DNA from: Parafannyhessea sp902761955
GTDB taxonomy: Bacteria > Actinomycetota > Coriobacteriia > Coriobacteriales > Atopobiaceae
Direction of reading: 5' to 3'
Assembly (NCBI GenBank): GCA_902761955.1
Contig: CACWMM010000004.1
Coordinates: forward strand, 10,746 to 74,745
Length of the DNA stretch: 64,000 bases
Of this stretch, positions 51,205-61,503 are shown piece after piece (the stretch's first letter is position 1; each line of letters starts with the position of its first letter). Position numbers and translations under genes: made by a program. The notes below the pieces were generated by a model. That model was not told the DNA's origin. It searched no databases and saw nothing but the letters and a program-made list of their open reading frames with translations.

Positions 51205-51257
51205 TTGTTAACCAGTACACATTGTACTGGATGCAAGTACAAAGATGAAGTTAACAA
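51205..51257. promoter_or_regulatory. Nested inverted repeats, candidate LysR operators
   Basis: CCAGTAC-ACATT-GTACTGG (51212-51230) is a perfect 19-bp repeat. Outside it TTGTTAAC (51205-51212) and GTTAACAA (51250-51257) form a second inverted pair. Confidence 0.6.
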
Positions 51258-51327
51258 ATGGCTGGGAGGCGCGTAAAAAGGTATGTGAAAGTATCACGCG
51301 AACACTTACGCGGAAACGGAGTGCGGC

Positions 51328-52326
51328 ATGGGCAACGCGAGCGGCGCAGGCATCGGCGCAGGCTGGACGCAGAGGCAGGCGGACCTCATGATCGCGGTCA
51401 TCGCGTGCGCGTGGGGCAGCTCCTACCTCATGATGCAGGTGGGTCTCTCTTCCATCCCGCCGTTTGGCATGGTTGCGCTGCGCTTTGGCATCGCCTTCGT
51501 CGCGGTCGCGATCATCTTCCGCAAGAGGCTTCGCGAGCTGACGACCTCCGTCGTGGCGCGCGGCGCCGTGCTCGGATTCCTGCTGTGCGTGTTCTTCGGG
51601 CTTCTGATGTACGGCCTGAAGACGACGCCCGCCTCGACCGCCGGCTTCCTTACCAGCGCGAAGGTCGTCTTCGTGCCGTTGATCGTCGCGGTGGCCACGC
51701 ACAGGGCGCCCAGCCGCGCCACGCTCGCGGGCATCGGGATCTGCGTTGCGGGGCTCGCGCTGCTCACGCTGAGCGGGCCGGTGTCGCTTGGCGGCGGCGC
51801 AGGGCTGTGCCTGGCGGGCTCTGCCGTGTACGCGCTGCAAATCGTGGCGACGGACACGTTCTCGCGCTCCGACGACGCCCTGCTGCTGGGCATCTGCCAG
51901 CTGGGTTTCGCAGCCGTGTTCGGCGCGGCGTTCAACCTCGCGTTCGAGGGGCCGGTGCTTCCGCAGTCGCCCGCGGAGTGGGGCGCCGTGCTCGGGCTCG
52001 CCCTCGTGTGCAGCGCGTTTGGCTTCGCGATGCAGCCGGTGGCGCAGAGCCGCACCACCGCCACCCACGCGGGGCTGCTCTTCTCGCTCGAGTCCGTGTC
52101 CTCCGCCGTGCTGTCGTTCGTCTTCCTGGGAGAGGTCATGGCGCCCCAGTGCTACCTGGGCTGCGCGCTCATCCTCACGGCCGTGCTGCTGAGCTCTCTT
52201 GCGGACGGCAAGGCCGACGCCGCGGAAGGCGCGGCGGACGTGCCGGCGTTCTCTGCGTCCACGCACGGCGGCCTTGCGCGCGGCCTTGCGACGGCGCGGG
52301 TCCATGCGAAGCGCGCGCAGGGGTAG
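51328..52326 (+). CDS. EamA/DMT-family transporter
   Basis: A 332-residue protein with ten membrane helices in two EamA halves: AVIACAWGSSYLMMQVGLSS starts the first and QIVATDTFSRSDDALLLGICQLGF the second, with LLFSLESVSSAVLSFVFLGE in helix 9-10. Members export amino acids, nucleosides or drugs. It is likely regulated by the divergent LysR protein. The C-terminal tail is Ala-rich and basic. ACGGAG precedes ATG 51328. Confidence 0.88.
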   Translation: MGNASGAGIGAGWTQRQADLMIAVIACAWGSSYLMMQVGLSSIPPFGMVALRFGIAFVAVAIIFRKRLRELTTSVVARGAVLGFLLCVFFGLLMYGLKTTPASTAGFLTSAKVVFVPLIVAVATHRAPSRATLAGIGICVAGLALLTLSGPVSLGGGAGLCLAGSAVYALQIVATDTFSRSDDALLLGICQLGFAAVFGAAFNLAFEGPVLPQSPAEWGAVLGLALVCSAFGFAMQPVAQSRTTATHAGLLFSLESVSSAVLSFVFLGEVMAPQCYLGCALILTAVLLSSLADGKADAAEGAADVPAFSASTHGGLARGLATARVHAKRAQG

Positions 52327-52340
52327 CGCGGCGCGTTCGT

Positions 52341-52390
52341 GTGACGCCGGCAGCTGCGTGACGCCGGCAGCCGCGTGACGCCGGCGATGC
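52341..52390. repeat. Three 17-bp tandem repeats
   Basis: GTGACGCCGGCAGC-type units start at 52341, 52358 and 52375; the third copy is diverged at its end. They lie just after the EamA stop and just before the palindromic array. Confidence 0.85.
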
Positions 52391-52399
52391 GTGGAAGCT

Positions 52400-52705
52400 G
52401 TCAGATTGTGGTGCCCCGCACCCTGGAATTGCCCGCTCCCGTCAGATAGTGGTACCACTATCTGACGGGAGCTATTTTTGTCAGTTTGTGAGGCCGTCGC
52501 GGTATCACTTACTGACAGGAGGTGCTTCTGTCAGTTAGTGAGATTGTGTGGCGCACCACTTTCTGACAGGAGATGCTCCTGTCAGTTAGTGAGCTGGCGA
52601 TGGCACCACTTTCTGACAGAATGCGTCCTTATCGCACGCTCCTGTCAGTTTGTGGGGCCGCCGCGGTATCACTTGCTGACAGAAGCTGCTTTTGGCAGTT
52701 AGTGA
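52400..52705. repeat. Array of about five palindromes upstream of the DUF262-RAMA gene
   Basis: Palindromic units lie at 52441-52466 (a perfect 26-bp palindrome, half GTCAGATAGTGGT), 52480-52516, 52530-52567, 52581-52617 and 52644-52680. Single left halves are at 52400 and 52694. The consensus is GTCAGTTAGTGA, 12-14 variable bases, TCACTTTCTGAC, mostly about 50 bases apart. This array fills most of the 460-base gap between the EamA and DUF262 genes; no coding frame in the gap is supported. The unlike loops argue against a simple recent tandem duplication. Confidence 0.92.
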
Positions 52706-52786
52706 GGCCGTAGGGGCGCCGCAGGCCGCCGGAGAGCGCGACCGCGCGCCGGGTCGCCGGGCGTGGCGGCAGGAGGGGAGCGCAGC

Positions 52787-54970
52787 ATGGACGCAGGCGT
52801 ACGCAGGGTCATGGGGCTCATCAGCGAGATGAACGTCCGGTACGTGGTGCCGGTCTACCAGAGGCCGTACTCGTGGGGAGAGGAGCAGTGCCTCCAGCTG
52901 TGGGACGACATCCTGGCGTGCGGGCGCTCGCGCGAGCAGACGCACTTCACGGGCTCCATCGTCACCATGCAGGACGGCACCGCCTCGCCGCAGGGCGTCG
53001 CGGCGCTCGCCGTGATCGACGGCCAGCAGCGCATCACGACCATAGCGCTGCTGCTGGTGGCGCTCGCGCGCTACGCGGACGCCCACGGAAAGGAGCGCCT
53101 GCCCTTCTCGCGCCAGGAGATCCTGATGAGCGGCTACCTCACGAACCCGTTCCGCTCCGGAGACGACCACTACAAGCTCACGCTGTCCAAGGGCGACCGC
53201 GCGACGTTCAGGGCCGTGATCGACCACCTGGAGGACCCGTCGCGCCCCGCGCCGGAGGGGCCTTCGCGGATTCTGGACAACCTCGCGCTCTTCGAGCGGC
53301 GGCTGGACGCGCTCGCGAACGTGGCGACCGTGTGGGAGGGGCTGCGGCGGCTTGAGGTCGTGTCGGTCACCATGGCGCAGGGGCGCGACAACGCGCAGCT
53401 CATATTCGAGTCCATGAACTCCACCGGCAAGGACCTCAGCGCGGCGGACCTCATCCGCAACTTCGTGCTCATGAAGTACCCGCTTGACCGCCAGGCCCAG
53501 GCGTACCAGACGTATTGGAAGCCGCTCGAGGACGTGCTGGCGCCGCTGGCCGACGAGGACGCGTTCGATGACTTCATTCGCTGCTTCTTCCAGATGGCCT
53601 ACGCGCCGGAGCGCCTGGGCGGCGCGGACCTGTACCAGGTGTTCAAGCGCTACGTCAGCGCGAACGCGTACGACGCGAACGACCGCATGGGATTTCTCTG
53701 CCTCAGGCTGAAGGACTTCGCCGGCTACTACGTGGACGCGGTGCGCGGGGGCCTTTCCGCCGCGGACGACGCCGACCCCGTGGCCAGAAGGACGTCCTTC
53801 CACCTGGCGGGCATCGCGCGCCTTGGGGGCAGCGCGGCGCGGCCGCTCGTGCTGGAGCTCTTCCGCAGCTGCCGCAGGCGCGAGTGCACGCGCGTGCAGC
53901 TGGCCGACATGCTCGGCGTGCTCGAGTCGTACCTGCTGCGTCGCGCGCTGTGCGACTGCGAGGGCAGCGCGCAGGAGCACTTCCTGCGCCACCTTGTGGC
54001 AAAGCTCGCGGCGGTGCGCAGCGCGGGCGAGAAGTACTTTGAGTCCTACGTGGCGCTCTTCCTTGTGGAGGAGGGCACGCCGCGCCGCTTTCCCACGGAC
54101 GACGAGTTCCGCCGTGCCCTCATGACGCGCGATTGCTTTGGCTTCGCGCAGGCGCCGTTCATGCTGGCGCGCCTGAACGCGCGTCTCGCCGCAGGTGCGG
54201 CGGCCGGCGCGGCCACCGCAGATGCGGCATCGGGTTCCGCCGCGGATGCCGCCGGCGAGGACGCGACCGTCGCCCGCGCGGCGGCAGGCGTGCCGGGCTC
54301 TGCCGCGGACGCGTCCGCGCTGCCGGAGGGCTGGGGCGTGGAGCACGTGATGCCCGTAGGCGCACTGTCTGACCCCGCGTGGACGCAGGTGCTGGGGCCG
54401 GACGCCAGGCTCGCGTTCGAGCACGGCGTGAACGCGCTCGGAAACCTCGCTCCTTCCGGGTACCCGTACGACCTGCAGGACGGCACGCTCGCCCAGAAGC
54501 AGGGGCGCCTCGCGCGCGACGGCGAGGGCCGTGCCGTGGACGTGCCGCTCTGCCGCGACGTGCTTGCCGCGCAGGCATGGGGTCCCGCGCAGATAGAGGC
54601 CCGCGGACACGCCCTTGCCGACGTCGCCCTCGGCGCGTGGCCGCTGCCGCACGTGGACGCCGCCGCCCTCGAGGCGTTCAGGCCATCGCGCCGCGCGGCC
54701 CAGGTGAAGACCGTCACATGGCAGGACCTGGTGGACGCCGGCGTGGTGCAGATGGACGACGTGCTCGTGAGCGCGAGCCCCATGTACCCGGGGCGCGCGA
54801 CCGTCACGTCCACGGGCAGGATCATGCTCGCCACCGGCGAGACGTTCGACGAGCCTACGGCCGCCTACGAACGCTTCCTCGGGTCCGTCGGCGCGCACGA
54901 GACGGGACTGAACGGCTGGACGCACTGGCGCCTGGGCGAGGGCGGACCGCTTCTGGACCAGCTGCGCTAG
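52787..54970 (+). CDS. DUF262-DUF1524-RAMA protein, probable modification-dependent restriction factor
   Basis: A 727-residue protein. The N-terminal DUF262 (ParB/GmrS-like NTPase) domain shows VPVYQRPYSWGEEQ and the VIDGQQRIT motif near residue 77. A DUF1524 His-Asn nuclease region follows: GVEHVMPVGALSDPAW near residue 520, then NALGNLAPSG. Residues about 640-727 (VTWQDLVDAGVVQMDDVL ... FLGSVGAHETGLNGWTHW) look like a RAMA domain, predicted to sense adenine-methylated DNA. GmrSD-like proteins cut modified phage DNA. An Ala-rich insert (about 470-510) is unusual. AGGAGGGG precedes ATG 52787. A T-run follows the stop. Confidence 0.82.
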   Translation: MDAGVRRVMGLISEMNVRYVVPVYQRPYSWGEEQCLQLWDDILACGRSREQTHFTGSIVTMQDGTASPQGVAALAVIDGQQRITTIALLLVALARYADAHGKERLPFSRQEILMSGYLTNPFRSGDDHYKLTLSKGDRATFRAVIDHLEDPSRPAPEGPSRILDNLALFERRLDALANVATVWEGLRRLEVVSVTMAQGRDNAQLIFESMNSTGKDLSAADLIRNFVLMKYPLDRQAQAYQTYWKPLEDVLAPLADEDAFDDFIRCFFQMAYAPERLGGADLYQVFKRYVSANAYDANDRMGFLCLRLKDFAGYYVDAVRGGLSAADDADPVARRTSFHLAGIARLGGSAARPLVLELFRSCRRRECTRVQLADMLGVLESYLLRRALCDCEGSAQEHFLRHLVAKLAAVRSAGEKYFESYVALFLVEEGTPRRFPTDDEFRRALMTRDCFGFAQAPFMLARLNARLAAGAAAGAATADAASGSAADAAGEDATVARAAAGVPGSAADASALPEGWGVEHVMPVGALSDPAWTQVLGPDARLAFEHGVNALGNLAPSGYPYDLQDGTLAQKQGRLARDGEGRAVDVPLCRDVLAAQAWGPAQIEARGHALADVALGAWPLPHVDAAALEAFRPSRRAAQVKTVTWQDLVDAGVVQMDDVLVSASPMYPGRATVTSTGRIMLATGETFDEPTAAYERFLGSVGAHETGLNGWTHWRLGEGGPLLDQLR

Positions 54971-55118
54971 GCAACTGCTGCTTTTTTGTTACCCACGCGC
55001 CGCTGGCGCGGCGTGAGGGGCGGCAAAGCGCTAATCTGTGCTAGTAATCGTGGCGGCGCGCGGAGGCGCGGCGGCACACGGGGCATGCGCGCGTGCGCGG
55101 CAGAGGGGGACCATCAAC

Positions 55119-56645
<1,527 letters not shown>

Positions 56646-56841
56646 CGCCCATAGCGCCTACATGTGAGGACGTAGCTTTTCTCCCCAGTCTACCTGCGCG
56701 TATTTCGATTGCGCTACGTGCGCGCTACCCGTGCGTGTCAGAGTCATTATGATTTTGGCAATCGGGCCTTTCGGGGCGTGGTCGGCCGTACACTAGGCTG
56801 GACCATATCTGCCACCCATGGCACAGGCGAGAGGAGACCCG

Positions 56842-59800
56842 ATGTCAGGCCATGATTCCCAGGAGGCCGCCCAGATGCCGCGGACGCGCCGCGACGGGGA
56901 GGGATACGAGCCCCAGGGGCTGTACAGACCGGAGTACGAGCACGACGCATGCGGCATCGGCGCGCTGGCGAGCCTTCGCGGCGAGCGCTCGCACGCGATG
57001 CTCGACGACGCGCTCGCGGTGCTCATGAACCTGGAGCACCGCGGCGGCAAGGGCCTGGAGAAGAACACGGGCGACGGCGCCGGCGTGCTGCTCCAGATCC
57101 CGCACCGCCTGTTCCGCAGGGAGGCGCAGCGCGAGGGACACATCCTGCCGGCCGAGGGCGACTACGGCGTCGCCATGCTGTTCTTCCCGCAGGATGCCGA
57201 GGGCTACCGCGACGCGCGCCGCGTGTTCGAGGACGGCTGCGCGCAGGAGGGCGTGCCCCTGCTGTTCTGGCGCGAGGTGCCCGTTGACCCGCATGACCTG
57301 GGCGACACGGCGAACCGCTGCCGTCCGCACATCGTGCAGGCGTTCCTGGGCAGGCCCGAGGCGACGGCCGCCGGCCAGGACTTCGAGCGCCGGCTGTACG
57401 TGACGCGCCGCGTGGTCGAGAAGATGGCCGAGCAGGAGGGCGCGCTTGCGGGCAAGACGTTCTACGTGTGCTCCATGAGCGCCCACACCATCGTGTACAA
57501 GGGCATGCTCGTGGCGACGCAGCTACGCTCGTTCTATCGCGACCTCGGCGACGCCTGGGCCGAGACGGCAATCGCGCTCGTGCACTCGCGCTACTCCACG
57601 AACACGACCCCGAGCTGGGAGCGCGCGCACCCCAACCGATACATCATCCACAACGGCGAGATCAACACGCTGCGCGGCAACGTGAACGGCGTCCGCGCGC
57701 GCGAGCCGGAGCTGTACTCTCCCGTGATGGGCGCGGAGCTGAAGAAGGTCATGCCCGTCATCAGGAGCGAGGGTTCCGACTCCGCGGTGCTCGACAACGT
57801 GCTCGAGTTCCTCGTGATGAACGGCCGCTCGCTGCCGCGTGCGGTCTCGATGCTGCTGCCCGAGCCGTGGGACAAGAACACCCAGCTCTCGCAAGAGCGC
57901 CGCGCGTTTGGCGCGTACCAGTCCATGCTGTCCGAGGCGTGGGACGGCCCTGCCGCCATCGCGTACACCGACGGCCACTACATGGGCGCGGCGCTCGACC
58001 GCAACGGCCTGCGCCCCGCGCGCTACTACGTCACCCGCGACGACCGCCTCATCCTCTCGTCCGAGGCCGGCGCGTGCAACATCGAGCCGGAGGACATCGT
58101 CCAGGCCGGCTCGCTCGGCCCCGGCCAGATGCTCCTCGTCGACCCCGACAAGGGCCGCGTCGTGTGGGACGACGAGCTTAAGGACACGCTTGCGCGCGAG
58201 AAGCCCTATCGCGACTGGGTCGCGCAGGAGACGCTGGGCGTGGACGACCTCGCGCCCGCGACCGAGGGCGACGAGGAGGGCGAGGCCGCTGACGCGCAGA
58301 CGCCGCTGCCGATTCGCCTGGCACGTCACGGCTACCACTTCGACGACGTCGAGGAGGCCATCGGCCCCATGGCCGTCACGGGCAAGCGCCCCGGCGCCTC
58401 CATGGGCGCGGACATGCCGCTTGCGGTGCTGTCCAGGCGCTCCCGCTCGTTCTTCGACTACTTCAACCAGCTGTTTGCCCAGGTCACGAATCCGCCCATC
58501 GACGCGCTTCGCGAGGACTTCGTCACGTCGTCCATCCTGTACCTCGGCAACCACGGAAACCTGCTCGAGGACCAGCGCAGCAGCTGCCGCCTCATCAGGC
58601 TGAAGACCCCCATCCTCACGCAGGACGAGTTCAACCGCATCCTGCACGTGGACATGGTGGGCTTTGGCTGCCGCCGCTTCGTCGCGTCGTTCGATCGCGA
58701 CGGGGGAGAGCACGCGCTCGCCGAGGCGCTCGACCGCCTGAACAACGAGGTTGAGGCCGCGGTCCGCGAGGGCGTGAACATCATCGTGCTCTCCGACCGC
58801 GTCCCGGACGGACAGGTGCCCGTGCCGTCGCTCCTCTCGCTCGGATCCGTGCACAGCCACCTCATCAGGCGCGGCCTGCGCATGCGTGGCGACATCGTGG
58901 TCGAGACCGGCGACGCCATGACGCCGCACGACTACGCGTGCCTCGTGGGCTACGGCGCGTCCGCGATCTACCCGTACCTCGCGCACCAGCTCATCCGCGA
59001 GATGTCCGCGGACGGCCGCATCGAGGTCGACGCCAAGACGGGCGTCGAGAACTACAACAAGGCGCTTACCGCAGGCATCGTGACCATCATGTCCAAGATG
59101 GGCATCTCGACGATGCAGGGCTACCACTCTGCGCAGATCTTCGAGATCATAGGCCTTGCCCCGGAGGTCGTGGGCGAATGCTTCGACGGCACCCCGAGCC
59201 CGGTGGGCGGCCTTTCCATGGACGACATCCAGCGCGAGTGCGAGGGCCGCTACGACGAGGGCGAGGCGCAGCGCAGGAGCCCGTCTCCCGACCAGCTGGC
59301 AAGCTCCGGCATCACGAAGTGGCGCCCGCTGGGCGGCGAGCAGCACATGCTGACCCCCGAGGTTATCTACCTGCTGCAGCGCGCCGTCCGCGAGGGCAGC
59401 TACGACCTGTTCAAGCAGTACAGCGCCGCCCTGCACAGGCCCGGCCGCTCCATCGTGCTCTCCGACCTTCTCTCCTTCGTGCCCCTGGCGTCCGGCCCCG
59501 TGCCGATCGACGAGGTCGAGCCCGCGAGCGAGATCGTGAAGCGCTTCACGAGCGCGGCCATGTCCTACGGCGCCATCAGCGAGGAGGCGCACGAGGCGCT
59601 CGCCATCGCGATGAACCGCCTGGGCGGCAAGTCCAACACGGGCGAGGGCGGCGAGAACCCCATCCGCGAGACGACGCTGCCGAACGGCGACTCCACGAAC
59701 TCCGCGATCAAGCAGGTCGCGTCCGCGCGCTTTGGCGTGACGAGCCGCTACCTGAGGAGCGCGAAGGAGATCCAGATCAAGATGGCCCAGGGCGCGAAGC

Positions 59801-61500
59801 CCGGACAGGGAGGAAACCTCCCCGGCAAGAAGGTCTGGCCGTGGGTCGCGGAGGTCAGGAACTCCACGCCCGGCGTCGGACTGATCTCGCCCCCGCCCCA
59901 CCACGACATCTACTCCATCGAGGACCTGGCGGAGCTCATCTTCGACCTGAAGAACGCGAACCCCGACGCCATGGTCTCGGTCAAGCTCGTGAGCGAGGCC
60001 GGAGTTGGCACGATCGCGACCGGCGTCGCGAAGGGCGGAGCGGACAAGATCTTGATCTCCGGCGCGAACGGCGGCACGGGTTCGGCGCCGCGCGACTCCA
60101 TCTACCATGCGGGACTTCCCCTGGAGCTTGGCCTTGCCGAGACGCAGCAGACGCTGCTTCTGAACGGCCTGCGCTCCCGCGTGGTGGTCGAGGCCGACTC
60201 GAAGCTCATGGACGGCCGTGACGTCGCGATCGCGTGCCTGCTGGGTGCCGAGGAGTTTGGCTTCGGCACGCCGGCGCTCGTCTCGCTTGGCTGCCTTATG
60301 CAGCGCGACTGCCAGCAGGACACCTGCCCCGTGGGCATCGCCACGCAGAACGCGTGCCTGAGGAAGCGCTTCGCGGGCAAGCCGGAGCATGTGATGAACT
60401 TCATGCTGTACACGGCCGAGGAGCTGCGCGAGGTCATGGCGAGCCTGGGCTTCCGCACCGTCGAGGAGATGGTGGGCCACGTGGAGTGCCTGCGCCAGAC
60501 CGGCGTCGAGGACAACTGGAAGGCGTCGCGGCTCGATCTGAGCCCGATGCTCCAGAAGGTGGAGAACGACCTGGGCAAGTCCTTCCCGGGCGCCGAGGTG
60601 CCGCACTTCGTGCCGAGCATGGCGCCGGACGTGGGCCTCGACCGCACACTGGACGCGACCCTGCTGATTCCGTACACCAAGGAGTGCCGCGCGACCATGG
60701 GCCGCATGCACTTCTCGGTGGACATCGCGAACGTCGACCGCTGCTGCGGCACCATGCTGGGCTCGGTCATCACGAAGGAGCACCCGAAGGGTCTGCCCGA
60801 CGGCTCCATCGAGATCGACTGTGCGGGTTCCGCCGGCCAGAGCTTTGGCGCGTTCCTGCCCGCAGGCGTGACGCTGAACGTCCACGGCGACGCGAACGAC
60901 TACTTTGGCAAGGGGCTTTCCGGCGGCATCCTGACCGTGGCCCCCGCCGCCACCGCGACGTACAAGTTCGACGAGAACGTGGCGGTGGGCAACGTCGCGT
61001 TCTACGGTGCGACGGCGGGCAAGGGCTTCATCAACGGCCTTGCAGGCCAGCGCTTTGGCGTGCGCAACTCTGGCGCGACCATCGTGTGCGAGGGCGTGGG
61101 AAACCATGGCTGCGAGTACATGACGGGCGGCCGCGCCCTGATCCTGGGACCCGTGGGCGTTAACTTCGCCGCGGGCATGAGCGGTGGCATAGCGTTCGTG
61201 TACGACGAGAGGCACGTGCTGTCCGGCCGCGTGAACCGCGACATGGTGCTTTTGGAGAAGCCGACCGAGGACGACCTGGAGTACGTGCGCGCGCTCATCC
61301 GCGAGCACGCGGACCGCACGAAGAGCCCGCGCGGCATCAAGATGCTCTATCAGTTCGACGACATCAAGGACGACTTCGTGAAGGTCATCCCGCGCGAGTA
61401 CAAGCGGGTGCTCGACCTCACTGCCGAGGCTAAGGCCGCGGGCATGAGCGACGAGGCTGCGGCCGAGCACGCCTTCGAGGTCATGAGGGAGGGGATGTAG
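56842..61500 (+). CDS. gltB: Glutamate synthase, large subunit
   Basis: A 1552-residue protein. After a propeptide of 36 residues the catalytic Cys37 (EHDACGIGALAS) starts the glutaminase domain, with FMNSTR-like segments such as HSRYSTNTTPSWERAHP. The FMN synthase domain holds GAKPGQGGNLPGKKVWPWVA and the 3Fe-4S cysteines in CLMQRDCQQDTCPVG (residues about 1150-1165). The C-terminal beta-helix includes GNHGCEYMTGGRALILG. It makes two glutamates from glutamine and 2-oxoglutarate. GAGAGGAG fixes ATG 56842 over ATG 56818. gltD follows after three bases. Confidence 0.96.
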   Translation: MSGHDSQEAAQMPRTRRDGEGYEPQGLYRPEYEHDACGIGALASLRGERSHAMLDDALAVLMNLEHRGGKGLEKNTGDGAGVLLQIPHRLFRREAQREGHILPAEGDYGVAMLFFPQDAEGYRDARRVFEDGCAQEGVPLLFWREVPVDPHDLGDTANRCRPHIVQAFLGRPEATAAGQDFERRLYVTRRVVEKMAEQEGALAGKTFYVCSMSAHTIVYKGMLVATQLRSFYRDLGDAWAETAIALVHSRYSTNTTPSWERAHPNRYIIHNGEINTLRGNVNGVRAREPELYSPVMGAELKKVMPVIRSEGSDSAVLDNVLEFLVMNGRSLPRAVSMLLPEPWDKNTQLSQERRAFGAYQSMLSEAWDGPAAIAYTDGHYMGAALDRNGLRPARYYVTRDDRLILSSEAGACNIEPEDIVQAGSLGPGQMLLVDPDKGRVVWDDELKDTLAREKPYRDWVAQETLGVDDLAPATEGDEEGEAADAQTPLPIRLARHGYHFDDVEEAIGPMAVTGKRPGASMGADMPLAVLSRRSRSFFDYFNQLFAQVTNPPIDALREDFVTSSILYLGNHGNLLEDQRSSCRLIRLKTPILTQDEFNRILHVDMVGFGCRRFVASFDRDGGEHALAEALDRLNNEVEAAVREGVNIIVLSDRVPDGQVPVPSLLSLGSVHSHLIRRGLRMRGDIVVETGDAMTPHDYACLVGYGASAIYPYLAHQLIREMSADGRIEVDAKTGVENYNKALTAGIVTIMSKMGISTMQGYHSAQIFEIIGLAPEVVGECFDGTPSPVGGLSMDDIQRECEGRYDEGEAQRRSPSPDQLASSGITKWRPLGGEQHMLTPEVIYLLQRAVREGSYDLFKQYSAALHRPGRSIVLSDLLSFVPLASGPVPIDEVEPASEIVKRFTSAAMSYGAISEEAHEALAIAMNRLGGKSNTGEGGENPIRETTLPNGDSTNSAIKQVASARFGVTSRYLRSAKEIQIKMAQGAKPGQGGNLPGKKVWPWVAEVRNSTPGVGLISPPPHHDIYSIEDLAELIFDLKNANPDAMVSVKLVSEAGVGTIATGVAKGGADKILISGANGGTGSAPRDSIYHAGLPLELGLAETQQTLLLNGLRSRVVVEADSKLMDGRDVAIACLLGAEEFGFGTPALVSLGCLMQRDCQQDTCPVGIATQNACLRKRFAGKPEHVMNFMLYTAEELREVMASLGFRTVEEMVGHVECLRQTGVEDNWKASRLDLSPMLQKVENDLGKSFPGAEVPHFVPSMAPDVGLDRTLDATLLIPYTKECRATMGRMHFSVDIANVDRCCGTMLGSVITKEHPKGLPDGSIEIDCAGSAGQSFGAFLPAGVTLNVHGDANDYFGKGLSGGILTVAPAATATYKFDENVAVGNVAFYGATAGKGFINGLAGQRFGVRNSGATIVCEGVGNHGCEYMTGGRALILGPVGVNFAAGMSGGIAFVYDERHVLSGRVNRDMVLLEKPTEDDLEYVRALIREHADRTKSPRGIKMLYQFDDIKDDFVKVIPREYKRVLDLTAEAKAAGMSDEAAAEHAFEVMREGM

Positions 61501-61503
61501 CCC

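Noticed and set aside
52441..52680. Integron attC sites
   Set aside because: The arms do not show the RYYYAAC/GTTRRRY core sites and no integron integrase is present.
52400..52705. CRISPR array
   Set aside because: Unit length, variable loops, palindromes longer than the spacers, spacing of 39-63 bases and absence of cas genes do not fit CRISPR.
54994..55015. purF leader hairpin as a purine riboswitch
   Set aside because: Only a short GCGCC/GGCGC stem is seen, with none of the conserved purine-riboswitch junction bases.
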